From positions 2,572,719-2,636,718 of the forward strand of contig NC_044288.2 of the NCBI RefSeq assembly GCF_004027225.2: a stretch of 64,000 nt of DNA. The letters are read 5' to 3'. Within the stretch, counting starts at the first letter, position 1. Every line of letters starts with the position of its first letter. The position numbers and the translations under genes were made by a program. The DNA is from Strigops habroptila. Its lineage: Eukaryota > Chordata > Aves > Psittaciformes > Psittacidae. Under the pieces are notes generated by a model. The model did not search any database. It was not told the DNA's origin and saw nothing but the letters and a program-made list of their open reading frames with translations. Below, one piece after another: positions 48,986 to 62,200 of this stretch.

Positions 48986-51900
48986 GTCTCACAGGAAGGC
49001 AGTGGCAGTGTCATGAATCTCTCATGGGTGTTAATCCCTCTTGGCAAACACACAGGGGCCACAGTTCTGAGTTTTCCACCATAATCCAGAGGATACAGTT
49101 GTTTGCATCTTTCTATTGAGCAGAGCCAAGGTTTTCACTTCATCATCTGGGTGCAGGAGCTGTGGCTTTACAAAGAACTGCACGTTATGAGGCACCTGTT
49201 CAAAATGAGAAGCACAGGCTGACTCCGTGGACTTAACCCAAGGGCTTCCTGCATCTTGTGCTGACCCTGTTTTGGGCAGGAGAGGCTGGGAGGGGGCACT
49301 GGTGACTCCAGCAGGATACAACATTCAGTATGAGGTGATATTTTATTTGTCTTGCTAACCATCCAAGAGCTGTCTGTGAGGAGATGAAGTCATGCTTCTC
49401 CTGCCAATGCTCCCCAGGAGTGATCTGCTGCAACCATCAGCACACTCTGTTTTATCAGGCATCATTTTCCCAGTTTCTGGCCACTGCACAGCTCCCACCA
49501 TCAGTATGAATGATGCTGGTGGGCTTTAGGCTGCTGGCATGCAGCACCACAGGCATGCCCAGGCCCTTCTTGTGCACAACAGTGCCATGAGCCATGGGAG
49601 AAGACAAACACAACCCTTCCTGATGCCCCATGATGGCTGCATCCCTGGGGATGTCCTCCATCCTTGCACTGTGCATGCTAACCCCATGCCTCTGCCTGAC
49701 ACCTTCCTGGCTAAGACCTTCTCCACGACCATCCCTTTTCCTTCCTTTCCTCCTCGCACACAGCAGCCTCCTCCTGTTGTCATAACAACAAGCATCAGCC
49801 CGTGGCAGCCACAACAGTCCTTCCAGCAAAAACACCTCCCCATGGGAGAAAGCACCAGCTCCCGGCCCCACACCATCTGGCTATGGTGGGGAGGAGGCCG
49901 AGCTTCCCCCCAGGCAGAGGGATGGGCAGCTGCCTTGCCTCATTCATACGCTTTGCCCGGAGCCTGTTCCTCAGCAGACACACAGCCTCATCTCATGCAC
50001 TTGCCGACACCACCCTGCTCCCTCTGTGCTTGCCCATGTCCTTCCTTCTGTCTCCTTCCCACAGCATGAGGATGTGGGGCAGATAAAAAAGGGTCACATC
50101 CCACACGCAGCATGTACGTCTACAGTGCACATCTGTGCCTGCCCCAGTAATCCCTCCTCCCCATCATCCCATCATAACCGCAGTATCCCCAGAGCCAGGC
50201 TCCCCGACCCTCTCAGCCCCGGGTCTCCTCTCCTCCCCATATGACACAGATGTGGCACCCTGAGGCATAGGCAAGGTCAAACAAGACCAGCTCAGCGCAG
50301 ATTAAAGAGTGCCATAGACTCCCTGTGGCTTAGGACGTGCCTCTCGTAGGGGAACCAGGACCACAGGCAGAGCCAGAGCTAATCCTGAAGGCACCAGAGG
50401 CACTGAGCCTGGAACACCAAGGTCACATCCAAGGTCTCAAAAGTACTTCTCCTTCTTGAAGTCTGTGCCCAGCAACAGATTAAAGCCACTCAAGACCAGC
50501 CTTCTCAGAGCAAGGAGATGCTGCTATGCCCAGAGGTATGCAGGAAATGGAGCACCAAGGTAAAGCAACTAAGATCTGAGGTTTAGCTACTCCTTATTCA
50601 CTCCTCACAAGCTTTGTGTGAGTTCTATTCAACCTGGATGCTCTGTGCCAGGACTGAAGAACAACACCCTCCTCAGTGGCTCCCAGCCTCTCTTTCCCAG
50701 CTCTTTTCCAGCAAGCTCTGCCACCTCCACCCTTCAGGGAGCATTCGCAGCCTTTTGCACTGATGCTGGTGGAAAAGCAAACACAGAAACCAACCAGAAA
50801 ACTTGCCAGCAGGGCTGGTGTGCCCACCTCCACCCTGTCTCAGCTTTGGTCCTGCTGCATCTCCCCAGAGGCATTACTTCATCCCCATCTCCAGTCCTTT
50901 CCCCTCTGTTATTCCTCCCACACCAGCGGCTCCCTGTGGTGCAGCTCTGTGATTGACAGCAGGTAAACTGATGCTGTTTTGCTAAAGCCATCCAGCTCCC
51001 ACTCCACACAAGCTCTTCTCAGTTGTCATGCTGGGGTACATCTTCCAGCACAGTGCAGCTAAAACCCACCCCTCAGCTGGGCAATCTGGTTCCTTCTTCA
51101 GCCAAAAGCCATATGAAAAGTCAAGGAGTGAAGATTTCTGAAGGTGCTTTTATTCCTGTGAGGCACATAAAGGCCTGGTTATAACAGGAATTAATCTTTC
51201 CAGGCTCTCAAGTCAAGCTCCCGAGCTGCTGGGTGGCTGAAGCTCAGGAAAAGGAAAGACAATTTCACCATGGGATCAGAAATTCCAGCCTCCCAGAGAG
51301 AATCACTGGTTTGAACTTCCTACAGCATTGTCACAACCTTCCCCACTTCACACGGCTATCAGCAACTGCATTACTCAGGGGGTAACCAGCCTGTAGCATC
51401 AGCATCCTCAGTAGCATGCAGTATTTTGATACTCCATTGGGCTCACCAGGGGAGGAAATGTCTGGTCTCTGTGTCTAGAATACAAAGACTCTTTAGGGGG
51501 AAGGAATTTCTTGGGACACCTGATTAATTGGAGCCATTCTGGAGATTTGTGTAAACCAAATTTGTTCCAGGTTTGGGAGATCAGTGGGGTTTAGCTGCAG
51601 CGCTCTGCAGACAGCTCTGGCTGCCTGTAAAGCAGCTCTGGTTTGAAGCACTGTTTTCCTGAAAGGAAAACTCATTCCTCCATTCAGTGGCTAAAGCACA
51701 CGCTGGAGGGGCTGGCAGAGTAGCTGGAATAAATGTCACCATCCTGCGGCCTCCAGCCAGGACTCGTTGCTTTCAACCACCATAAAGGAAAATACAAAGT
51801 GTTATTAGGGTAGTAAAGGACCCAGCCTTCCTCAAGCGTCACACATCTCCCTAGACCCACAGAGGCACTTTGGATGCATGGAGCGAAATACCAGATCCAC

Positions 51901-52620
51901 TTTTACTGCACCAAGCAGACTCTCGGAGCAGGGACAACAGGAAGAGTGGGACTCCCCTGGAGCAGAGGGATGCAGAGCATAGCACCCACCACCCAAAGCT
52001 TTCTAAGCCTTTTGAACACTGGAGAATCACTGCAGAGATGTTACCCAAAGCTGTGCATCTTTAGGCCTTGCTTTTGCATATCCTTTAACGACTGGAGTTT
52101 TCTCATAGCCTTATGAGGCTATGATTGCTGTCTGTAGTTGGGGAAACTGATGCACAGATCAGGGATATGCTCTCCCAGCTGAGTGCTGGGGGCTGGTACA
52201 GTCCTTCTTCCTGAGTGATGCACAAATTCAAATGCAGTGATTGCTGCCAGCCAGACCTCAGCGAGGAGAGAGGCAGAGGTTTGCACCCTGGAACAACCAA
52301 CACCTCTTCCTCCTTTTCGTGCACGAATGTGGCTTTTGTGAGACTAAATGGAGACCGGATGAGGTTCCCCACCCCTTCCCTCATCTCTCTCATCCAGAAT
52401 AGCCACCATGCTAAAAACTCAATGCTAGAGAAGCACTGTTCAGGCTCTGATGTTCGAACAGCGAGCAGCTGGTTGGTTGCGGGCTAATGCAGCCCTAGCT
52501 GCATGATCACAGATGAAACTGGATAGAGATTTCCTTCCTTGACCTCTTTTGCAAAGCCTCCCTCCACCAGCCCCCTGCTTTCATCTCTGAACTTGTCTGA
52601 AGATGTCCATCAAAGACTGC
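48986..52620. other. Intergenic DNA between the two CR1 copies downstream of HIVEP3; no gene supported
   Basis: GC-moderate, C-rich on plus around 49.5-50.9 kb, which makes long overlapping frames on both strands (up to 176 codons) with no domain. Nothing else is seen. Confidence 0.55.
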
Positions 52621-52895
52621 TTTGGGTTGGAAGGGACCTTAAAGCTCATCCAGTTCCAACCCCCTGCCACGGGCAGTGACACCTTCACTAGAGCAGGTTG
52701 CTCCAAGCCCCTGTGTCCAACCTGGCCTTGAACACTGCCAGGGATGGGGCAGCCACAGCTTCTCTGGGCACCCTGTGCCAGCGCCTCGGCACCCTCACAG
52801 GGAAGAGCTTCTGCCTCAGAGCTCATCTCAATCTCCCCTCTGGCAGGTTAAAGCCATTCCCCTTGGCCTGTCCCTACAGACCCTTGTCCAAACTT
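52621..52895 (-). mobile_element. CR1 LINE, truncated
   Basis: Reverse-complemented CR1 3' part on plus: TTTGGGTTGGAAGGGACCTT, CCAACCCCCTGCCACGGGCA, CCTTGAACACTGCCAGGGAT, then GGCACCCTGTGCCAG and the ...CCCTACAGACCCTTGTCCA block. The terminal AATCATAGAAT octamers are degraded. It lies just beyond the inferred end of HIVEP3. Confidence 0.93.
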
Positions 52896-53015
52896 CCCAT
52901 TGATTTATCTAGCTTCGCCTCCATCGTTTTCCAAGCCGGGTCCCTGGCTGTGCTGCACAAGGTGAGAATTAAAGACTGCCAGGCATGCACGTGGTCATAT
53001 GTTGGGACTTTAAAA

Positions 53016-53021
53016 TTTATT
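53016..53021 (-). terminator. Candidate distal HIVEP3 polyadenylation signal AATAAA
   Basis: A canonical hexamer in the context TTGGAATAAATTTTAAAG on the minus strand. It lies 5.4 kb after the stop and about 120 bp before a CR1 element that interrupts the otherwise unique AT-rich sequence. Confidence 0.5.
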
Positions 53022-53180
53022 CCAACATGCTATTTTTTTAAAAATAGGCTCAGACCGAGCAGACAATCTGAGCTGTAGTAAAGGCAATGTTATACTTGTA
53101 AAAACTTCTCATTCACAGTACAGATGTCATTTACAGAAGGGTCACAAACATCAAATACTGAGTATTTTCTCTTCTTATTT

Positions 53181-53320
53181 TTCCCTTTTTTTTTTTTTTT
53201 TTGTTGTGTTTTGTGGTTTTTTTCTGGTTTTTTGTTTTTTTTGTTGTTGGGTTGTTGGATTTTTTTTTTTACATCAGACTGTGCTTTTACCTGCATTTCT
53301 TTTTTTTTTTTTTTGCACTG
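53181..53320. repeat. T-rich low-complexity tract
   Basis: Several T-runs of 9-16 are separated by GTTG and GGTT interruptions on plus; the HIVEP3 transcript would carry A-rich, AAC-containing sequence. Similar T/A runs are at 53671-53710, 53769-53786, 56702-56730, 57949-57962 and 57998-58010. Confidence 0.85.
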
Positions 53321-54587
53321 CTATAACCATACAGACATTGCGAGATGCAAGTGTAGAAACTGGAGTTAAAATTACAGGCAAAACTACCAAACCCCATTGG
53401 ACGCTGTACATATTTACAGTACCGTTTTTGGAATGTATTGCCATTTTAAGAACATATAGAAACTTTCTACAGACTATTCCACTTACAGAATACATACACC
53501 TTTTAGAAAAAAAGGCAAATATTTATCTTACATGAGACCATGTATATTAAATTTGCGTTACACATTATTATTCTTCTTATTTTTTACATTACATTTACTA
53601 AAGTGATCTCAAGTGCCATCATATCTCAGGAATGAAAACAGATTGGGGGTTTATGCCATCAGGACTGATTTTTTTTTTTCTTTTTTTTAAATGTTTTTTT
53701 TATTATTTTTTGTAAATAATTTACAATATGGTTTTCTTTGTAAATACTGTGCAATAGATGGAGTAGTAAAAAAAAAAAAGAAAAAAAGCACATGATGAAA
53801 CCAAATCAGGAAACAAAAAGCTATTGCGAGAACAGCAGGAAAGGGCTAGATCAAATTGTCCAGGATTTTGCATGAAAATTGGAATAATCTTAATGTATGC
53901 CCAAGTATATTGCTTGTTCAGGTGCTGATTCTGTGAACTTAAATCAAAATCCAGGTAAAACTGAGAGGTGGCTTAAGGGAAAACCAACTGTTTTGCAGGT
54001 TTGTTGGTGGAGGTGATATGGAAAAGCGATGGGACGTGGCCAGTTGGGCCTGACATCGCTCCGGTGGAGCTGACGGGCAGTGACTGAAGGGTGGTTGAGT
54101 GCTTTACTCTGTTGACTGCAGGTAAGCATCCCCCAGCTCTGCCAGCAGGCATTTCCTGCCATATCCAACCCCAGGGCTCTGCAGAGGGGGTGGCTTTAAC
54201 CAGAGAGCACAAGCAGCGGCCAAGGCATGTAGCTTTATAGACACCAGTGCTGCAAATGTCACCCCTTAGGAGCAAGTGATGAAACACATTTCTCAGTCAT
54301 AAGCTGTAAAGTCACAGCCACTTCATCATCAGTTTTAAGGGTTTCCTGCTGCACTTCCTGGGTACCCAGCCAACAACCTGTGAATAATTAGAGGTGACAG
54401 AGATCTGCTTCAAGGCACAGGGTTGTTTTGGGGAGCCAACTGCTCCCCTCTCCTCCTCCCATGGTCTGCTCAGTCCTGCAAGACACCAAGCTCTGTAAAC
54501 TTGGTAAAAGAAACTGAATTCATGCTTAAGCACAAAGAAGTTACTGAAACTTCAGAAGTGCTTAAGCTTAAGCCAACGTACAAGTGC

Positions 54588-54593
54588 TTTATT
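54588..54593 (-). terminator. Candidate proximal HIVEP3 polyadenylation signal AATAAA
   Basis: A canonical hexamer on the minus strand about 3.8 kb after the stop; another lies at 54881-54886. Either could give a shorter 3' UTR isoform. Confidence 0.3.
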
Positions 54594-55423
54594 AGCTCTG
54601 GCTATAAGGCTTGGTACTTAACGTGACTGCTTCAAGGAGTTAAGAACATGGGCCAAGTCCTCTGTGCAGAATGATTTCTTGGATGCCAGAGCATCCGTTT
54701 GCCATTGAGTACCTGCATTCAGGAGAGCTACACAAACAGCTTACCAGGGAAGGAAACATCAGAGTAGGGTTTTGGCTGATTAACCAGCTACATAACAAAG
54801 AGGAGCAGCCAGTCTCTGGAGGCCACGTGCCCTCATGGGCTACAAATTTAAGAACCTCTGCCATAAGGAAAGCAAGGGTTTTTATTTCCATGTGCTGATG
54901 AAAAGGAAGGGCTGGGATCTGGTTTTTTAATTTGCCTATTTGCATTATTAACACATTCTCTTGCAAATAATACTGCTAATTGCTCTGCAAGCTGTCTGCA
55001 CTGATACAAACTTAACCACCCCTGCAGAAAGTAAATCAGGATTTATCATCTCTACTTTGCGGATAGAACAGACACCCGGAGTGATATTAAAAGCTGTGAC
55101 CTGCAAAGAGCTTTCACCAAGGGTGGCATAGGGAAGCCAGTGGGTGCTCCAGGTTGGAATGGCAGCCACCAGCGACGGCTGGGTCTTCACCCCTGCTCTA
55201 ACACACAACTCTATGACAATTGGTGAAGCTGCACCACTGTGCTCCTTGGCCGAGTACAAGGCAGAGGGGAGACACGAGTTGCACAAGGTCACACTATGGT
55301 TTCACAGCAGGGCTGGGGCTGCCCTCAGGGACACCCGCCCTGCCCGCAGATGAGATGCTGGTGCCAGTGCAGAGGACACTCTTCCCATGGAGCTCTGAGC
55401 TGTCAGTGTGAGAATTAGCCCTT

Positions 55424-55450
55424 AAATATATATATATATGTATATATTTG
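55424..55450. repeat. TA microsatellite
   Basis: A short (TA)n tract with one TG interruption. A second TA-rich patch is at 56087-56113 and an (AAT)n patch at 55797-55824. Confidence 0.85.
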
Positions 55451-55598
55451 TGATCCTTTTTGCCTATCCAATAGGCCATATTGCGCCTGTTAAGTACAGC
55501 ATGAAGCACCATTTCACCCCAGCCAGAGCCTCCCCTGCCGTGCCCGCAGCCACTCTGCTGAGAAACCAAACTGGATTGAGACCCAGCACAGACCTGGG

Positions 55599-55612
55599 GG
55601 GGGGGGGGGGGT
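55599..55612. repeat. G-run of about 14 in HIVEP3 3' UTR
   Basis: An uninterrupted run of about 14 G on plus, which is C on the transcript strand. It is a likely length-variable and sequencing-error-prone site. Confidence 0.85.
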
Positions 55613-58385
55613 TTGCCCATCTCCTGAGTTTTCAGCTCTCCCTGCATGTGCCCAGTCCATGACTACCAGGGGGTGGGTGTGGGATCTGTGGGCAAAGGCA
55701 TCCGGATGGTCGCACACACCGGTGGCTGCCAGTCTGGATGCTCTGCAGCTGCGATGCAGAAAGCTTCAACTCATCTTGATCTGCTGGAGAAGTTTTAAAT
55801 AATAATAATAATGATAATAAAATAAACCACAACCACAAAAGCAAGAAACCAATGGAATGACTTCTGCGGTTTGTTGGGCTTTTCTTTTTCCCCCCTCTGT
55901 CCAGAAATGACAGAGGAAAAAAACCCTACCTCACCATCTAAAATATCAACAGGTCAAGGATTAAAACAGAGTTACAGAAAGAAGCCAAGCAAATTTGATC
56001 TAGCCCAAAGCTCATGTCAAATGCACCTAAACAAAACCAGGACTCTGAGTGCACAACTGCTGCATTATTTTTCTTTATGTACAGTTTCAATATATATAAA
56101 TATATAGATATAAAATTAAATACAAAAAGCTACCTTGGAATAATGTTAAGAGTGTGACAAGGGTAAGGGAGGTGGCAAAGTGGCAAAAGCCAGGGAAGTA
56201 AAAGGTGGTGGATGGTTTCCAGGGATGCTCACACTGAGCAGTCCACTCTGAGCCATCTTGATATTAAGCACATGCTTAAAGCCTGAGTAGGATTTAAGCT
56301 GGTGCTTAAGAGTTTCATTGAACAGAGCTGCTTCACTGAGCTGAACTTCCAGCCCCTGCTCCTGCCCTGGGATCTGGCCAGGCTTGAAAGCAAGACCAGC
56401 TTCCAGGCTTGGGGCCAAAGAGGGAGAGATGGGAAAAAGGGAAACTTGATAAAAGTGCTAATTAAGGTATAAATGGGTTCTGGACGTTGTTTTGGTCAGT
56501 GTCACAGCCTTAATGTTATTTCCATGATATCTTCTTTTGTACTTAATTCCCTTGAAAAGAACAGAAGGAAACCCCCCAAAAAATCACAGAAGAATATTAA
56601 AAAAGGTCTATTATTTGCCCGTGGAACGGGAACAGTTCATAGCTCATTGAGTCTGGCAAAGGAAGATGTTCTCAGTCAGGGGGTTCTTTGATTTCTTTTC
56701 TCTTTTTTTTTTTTATTCTTTTTATTTTTTCTTAAAAAGTGTATCACGTACCCGATAAACCAGAGCAGCTCTGAAAGAAAGAACTGCTCCACTGCTTAAA
56801 TAGTGATAGCTTTTTCTGTTAAAATAAAAACCAAAAAAAAAAAAAGAGGTTTGTACAGATTCCATAGACCAGAAAACCCTCTGAAGTAGTAAAGAGCCTG
56901 CTGTCTGCTAGGGCAAACATATATGGAACAGTTCTAGCTTAAAAAGTGTATTAACATGACAGAGAGGAATGACTCCATCGGGTCTCTCTGTATTTGGTAT
57001 CGTATCTATTGGCAGTAGAGGCCATTGCTCTGCTACGGATGGTCATAGTTAAAAATCTGCTCTGCCAGAAGTTCCTGTGCATGCACAACAAGCTGATTGC
57101 AAACATCAACTGCTCAGCATCATCACTGGTTGCTTCCGAAACACCAAAAAAAGGGCCCATCTGCACCAGGAGGACTGCGCTGGCGACGTTCCACTTAAAT
57201 AAATAAATAAAGTGAAAATAAGCCACAGAGTCACTCGTGAGCTACAGAGCCTTGGGTGTGCAAACGAGCAGAGCACAAACTCCTCCTGCATCCCTAGGGC
57301 TCAATGAAGCCAAACCAGCAGGAGCAGGGAAGGGGATGGAGGGAGCTTGTCTGCGACTAAAATATTACAGAGGAAAAATGGTTGCAAGGCTGAGATTAAC
57401 TTCTTCGTTTAAACCGAGGGAGGGTGTTTACAGAGGGCTCCAAACCCCACAGAAGAGGGGGGTCAGGCACGGGCAGGACTTTGCCGGGCGGCCGTGAACA
57501 TGGGGTGAGAGGATTAAAGCAAGCAGGAGGCCGGCTCGTCCAGCGAGAGACACCATTCCTGGCACTGGGTTTACATTCGATACATCCCTGTGTTCTTGCA
57601 GTTAAATCTTTGAAGAAGAACCTTATTTTTCTGTCCCTTTTTAGGAAAGTGCTTTGATGGGTTCTGCAGGAGGGAGGAGGGATGCTCAAGACTCACTTTC
57701 TCTTTTGAGTGACAATTTCTCTCCCTGCGAAGGAACCTCCCCTACTCAAGGAAGTGCTAGTTTCATTTACAAGTTCAGGGTAAACACGTTTCTCAAATGT
57801 AAAGCAGTGTCAACTGTTTAAAGCACAACCATAGGCAAACAGAGGGATGCGAGAAAAAAAACAAGCACTTTGGGAGAATTAAATAAAGCATGTAATAAAT
57901 ACGAATCATAAACTTCTGTACACAGGAGCAAGGGTTTGGTTTGGGTCGGTTTTTTTTTTTTAATCATTTAATCAATATAAAAAAGTTTTTCTGTTTTGTT
58001 TTTTTTTTTGTTTTCAGTGCATCTTCTTCCTCTTAAAATGCTTAAACCTTTCCTTTCTGCATCTCTCAGGCCCATCATTACGCACACCGAAATGGCAAAA
58101 AAAGACAAGGTCTAACAAACCCCTTTCCAAAAAACTGTAAAAAAATATTCACAGCCTCAAACAGTTTTGTACATTTCAAGCAACAAAAGGTATAGAAAAA
58201 GGCACAAGTAACTGCATACATGTGGAGATAATACCAGACTGGGACAAAGAAAACCAGGAATCTTCCATGGGTTTGGTCATTCACTAGAGTGCTTCTTATA
58301 GCGATGATTATACTAAAGGAAATAGTGTTGAAAATGTCTGTTGATTTTACATAGGAAGCCTAAAGGTGGAACAGATGGTGGAGGC

Positions 58386-59279
58386 TTAAGTACTTCCCGT
58401 GTTTTCATCCACCTTGCTTTGAGTTTGACCTAAATCTGCGTGCTCTGGGTGTGGACTGCTCTTCCTGGAGGTTCCCCCTTGGTGACTGGGCTCTCCGGAG
58501 AGGCTTCTTCTCCGGCTGGAGAAGGGCTGGGCGTGCGGATGGCTCGATGAGGGCTCTGAGAGGCAGCCGGTGCTGCTGCTTCGGTCCAACGGCTGGGAGG
58601 GGACATCTGAGATGAAAGTGCAGGATGATTCAAAAGAAGTGCTCGAGCTGCCAGATTGCTTCTTGCCCGGTTTTGTCAAGGGTTCTTCCCCGCTTGTCGA
58701 AGGCTTTGGAGAATGCTCGTGGGTTGTGCTGGGGCTGGCTGGGGATGCCGAGCCACCTGCCTGCTCCGCTTGGCTAGACTCAGCGAACATTTTTACCCTG
58801 TATTCCTCCTGGTCTGTCTTTTGCTGAAGCTCACTAGTCCTCATTTTCTCTTCTAAGTAACCACTGCTCGTAAGCTCTGGGGACAGTGTGTATTTAGAAA
58901 CCTTTGCAACCGGGGAGACGGATGCTGATGATGGCTCCTGTGAGACCTGCGGCTCCTCGTCCCTTTTGGGAGCCTGGCTGAAATCCGCAAAGCTGCTGCC
59001 ACCAGAGGCAAAGTATCCTGCTTGCAGGGACACGACTGAACTGGGCACCAAGCTGGGATGGGCGCTTGGCCTCGCCTGGACCATCTGGATGCCCCCAATG
59101 GGAATCATAGGATATGGGGTCCTTGTGAGCTGCTGTGAATGCAACGGGAGATGGCTGAAGACATTCTCCTCCCCTCGGCTGGGAGTGTGGACGTGTATTT
59201 CATGAGGTGCCTGCAAAGGTCTGGAGCAGACAGGCTGCGTGATGCCAGGTGAGCATGTTGGACTTCTTGGTTCTATCTT
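58386..59279 (-). CDS. HIVEP3: HIVEP3 last coding exon
   Basis: Begins with KIEPRSPTCSPGITQ straight after acceptor CTGGTGCAG and ends with TAA at 58386-58388. It includes the family motif around PMIPIGGIQMV (about residues 55-70 of the exon). The rest is low-complexity Ser/Thr/Pro/Gln sequence with several SP sites and a short Arg cluster (SSRRRSLSGE). Confidence 0.92.
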   Translation of the reverse strand, partial: KIEPRSPTCSPGITQPVCSRPLQAPHEIHVHTPSRGEENVFSHLPLHSQQLTRTPYPMIPIGGIQMVQARPSAHPSLVPSSVVSLQAGYFASGGSSFADFSQAPKRDEEPQVSQEPSSASVSPVAKVSKYTLSPELTSSGYLEEKMRTSELQQKTDQEEYRVKMFAESSQAEQAGGSASPASPSTTHEHSPKPSTSGEEPLTKPGKKQSGSSSTSFESSCTFISDVPSQPLDRSSSTGCLSEPSSSHPHAQPFSSRRRSLSGEPSHQGGTSRKSSPHPEHADLGQTQSKVDENTGST

Positions 59280-62200
59280 CTGCACCAGAGAGGGAAAAGA
59301 AACAGCTGAATCAGTGCAATGTATAAGTTACAGCATTAGCATCATTAATGTTCACTATAAGGATTGGGTTTTTTAGTATTTTACTCTATTTGAGGGAGAT
59401 TAATCAACCGAAGAAGATTTGGAACCCCAAACCTTTAAGGTAAGGAGCAACACAACCCACAGCATTTGCCTTCTGGGTACAAATATGTCCACGGTCTGTT
59501 GGGGCACAGATCCAGGGCTTTGGTTCAAGCTTGGATCATTATAAAACCTTAGAATGGTTTGGAAGGGACCTTTAAAGGTCACCCAATCCAACCCCCCTGC
59601 CACGAGAAGAGACATCCTCAACTAGACCAGGTTGCTCAGAGCCCCATCCAACCCGACCTTGAATGTTTCCAGGGATGGGGCATCTACCACCTCTCTGGGC
59701 AACCTGTGCCAGTGTTTCGCCACCCTCAGAATAAGAAATTACCTCATATCTAGTCTGAATCTACCCTCTTTCAGATTAAAACCATCACCCCTTGTGCTAT
59801 TATCAGAGTTGCCTCTGAAAGCCTGGCAGAAGATGCCAGTGTTTCCTGCCATCCGAGCTGCTTTGGATCCCTTTCAGTGCTCTGAGAGCTCAGAATGATG
59901 TTATTTATTTTATTAGGATTACATCCTTACAGCTGCTAATTGAAGGATGTTTTGGACAGAGGGAGAAACAGCAATAACTCTCGTTTGACACAAAGCACAC
60001 CCATCAGTGTGGTCCCCACCACCACCCTCATGGTGTGGCCTTTAGAAATCAAGTGTTAAGACCCTACCATTTTACCTTTTCCTCTTTCTCTCTCGGTGCT
60101 TCACATAGTTTCCTAATGTACATCATGGAGAGATATGTGGCTAAACAGAAATGGATTAATTAGTGATGAGGTTATAACTAAACCCCTAAACAGGACTCCC
60201 AAGAAGAGGAAGCAACAGAAGTTGAAATCAACTTCCCATTAAGATGGGGTTAGCTTTAAAATGTGAAGATTCAATGGAGGGTATGTGTCTTTGTAGGGTT
60301 ATAGAGAATTGACTGACCCTGCAAGCTGGATCTCTATGAAGAGGCGACAGAGGAAAAAAGCAGCAAAAGAGAACAGAAGGGAGAGAAAGCAAGAGCCACT
60401 GAAGATAGTGTATACTTGGTCAGCAGTTACAAGCCCAAACACCTACTAAATCTCACTTATCCGCATGAAGTCTTTGTAGAATCACTATGGGATGCTGGGA
60501 AACCCCCAAACAAATCATCTCAGTGGTGCAACAGCCACCAACCCAAGAGACTACCTACTGCAAGAGGCAGTGGGAAGAGAGATGGTCATGGTCAGGCCTG
60601 ACGCAGAGTCGGCAGGAAGCTTTACACTGAAGCTAAGCTGAGATTGTCTCATGGGTTTGGATCTGATAAATCCTCCTCTGATCTTTCTTGTAGCCTCACC
60701 AGGGACACAATTCTGCAAGGAAAGCCCAGCTGTCCATCTTGCTGATAAATGGAATGTTTCCTGTTCAAGTCTATTGTTGCTTGGAAGGCATATGAGAAAA
60801 GCAACGTGTGAATGACTGTGTGAATAAAAGGAACAGGAAAATAGAGCAAAAAGGTGTGAGAGTATAAGTTAAAAGTTGTGACTGGTCAGATAAGCAGGGG
60901 TATACCATACTGTCTTCTACTGTTGACTAGGGAGCTTAGGGGATTTGCTACAAATAGTAGCAGTGCGCAGTTTTCCTGATAGAGATGCTTTAGAGTTGAA
61001 GGACCAGGGTTTCCACAGCCCAGAGATTTACCACAAGACAGGAAAAGTTAATAGACAGGAAAGGAAAACAGCATTAAAGTAAGCAAGAGTCTGAACTTAA
61101 ACCAAGCGATTTTCTCTGAGAAGGTAAGACAAATACTCAGAGTGGAAAGCAGAAGGAAGGCAGCACCAGAAGAAGGTACGTTATCATAGACATGGAAGAA
61201 ATGTACGTGGCTTTCTGGAGAAGACCTGGGCCAGCATCTGCTGTGACAGGTTCTCCAGGGGTTGTATAAAGGCCTTTCTTTTCCCAGTGCAGCCACTAAG
61301 GGCTTGAGTCTCTCCTCACACCAGTTTCACAGCAGAGCAACTCCAGCAACTGAATCTCGTGTTCATCAGCACAAATTACAGGAGATCCAGGCACTTCTGT
61401 AGAAACGAGAAACATTCCACCAAACCCGACATCTAATTCGCCTGAAGCAGTGGGAGGAACGTGCAATTTTCCTTTACCCATAGGATTTGATATGTCCAGC
61501 AGAGAGATTAAATCATTTTCTGGACCCAGTGGGATCCACCTCTCTGTGCTGAAGAGAGAAGCGAGATGAAATCAGAGATGGCCAAACAAGCATTTCCCAG
61601 CAGTTCAACTAATACAGTTGGCTGCATATGTACATAGCCCAGGAGCCAGCAGGAGAGAGCAATGGCCAATTCAGAGCTCGTTCAGTGGTTTCACTGACCA
61701 GAGAAAAATGGTCACAGCTTTACCCCAGATGGTGATATCTCAGAAATGGGTATGAACATCTCAGGGGAAAAAAGCCGTTTAGTGACAACTAGTCATTATT
61801 AAGGTCATCCTTACTGCTTGGCTCAGCAGGAGCCTGGTTGGGTCAGGAGTGTAAATAATCTCTTGGAGAAGGGGCAATTTTATTTCTCTTCAACTGAGAT
61901 GGGTAGGACCAAATGGGTGCAAACCCCTTTGCTGTCCATTGTCACTTTTCTCTGGGTTACCTGTGACATCAGCCACAATCAGAGTGACTGTGCACTTACT
62001 TCTGCATTGCAACCTTCATTAAAAAACATATCAGAGAACGTACTGCAGGAACTAGAAGGCAAGAGGGGCTTGAACTTACCAGCTTGGACTCGTAGAGCTG
62101 TATGTTTTTGCCAAAGAACCTGTGAGGTAGAGGCATCGAAGATAATATCCCATGCTGGGCTTGATATGAGCTTTGAACTTGGTCATCTGCTGCTGATTTG

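Larger units (their letters stand above)
52995..58385 (-). other. HIVEP3: HIVEP3 3' UTR, about 5.4 kb (3' limit inferred)
   Basis: Downstream of the stop the minus strand is AT-rich, with many A-runs (T-runs on plus) and TA-rich patches and no recognised repeat until a CR1 at 52895. AATAAA occurs on the minus strand at 54881-54886, 54588-54593 and most distally 53016-53021. The last sits just before the repeat and is the likeliest main end. Human HIVEP3 also has a multi-kilobase 3' UTR. Open frames inside are chance. Confidence 0.55.

Noticed and set aside
49455-50086. Overlapping frames of up to 176 codons on both strands
   Set aside because: Caused by local C-rich, stop-poor composition; products are Pro/Ser/His-rich without domains, and both strands are equally open.
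53124-53535. F/L-rich 81-109-codon plus-strand frames resembling membrane proteins
   Set aside because: They are translations of T-runs in the HIVEP3 3' UTR.
58888-59205. Plus-strand frames opposite the HIVEP3 last exon
   Set aside because: Antisense shadows of a well-supported coding exon.
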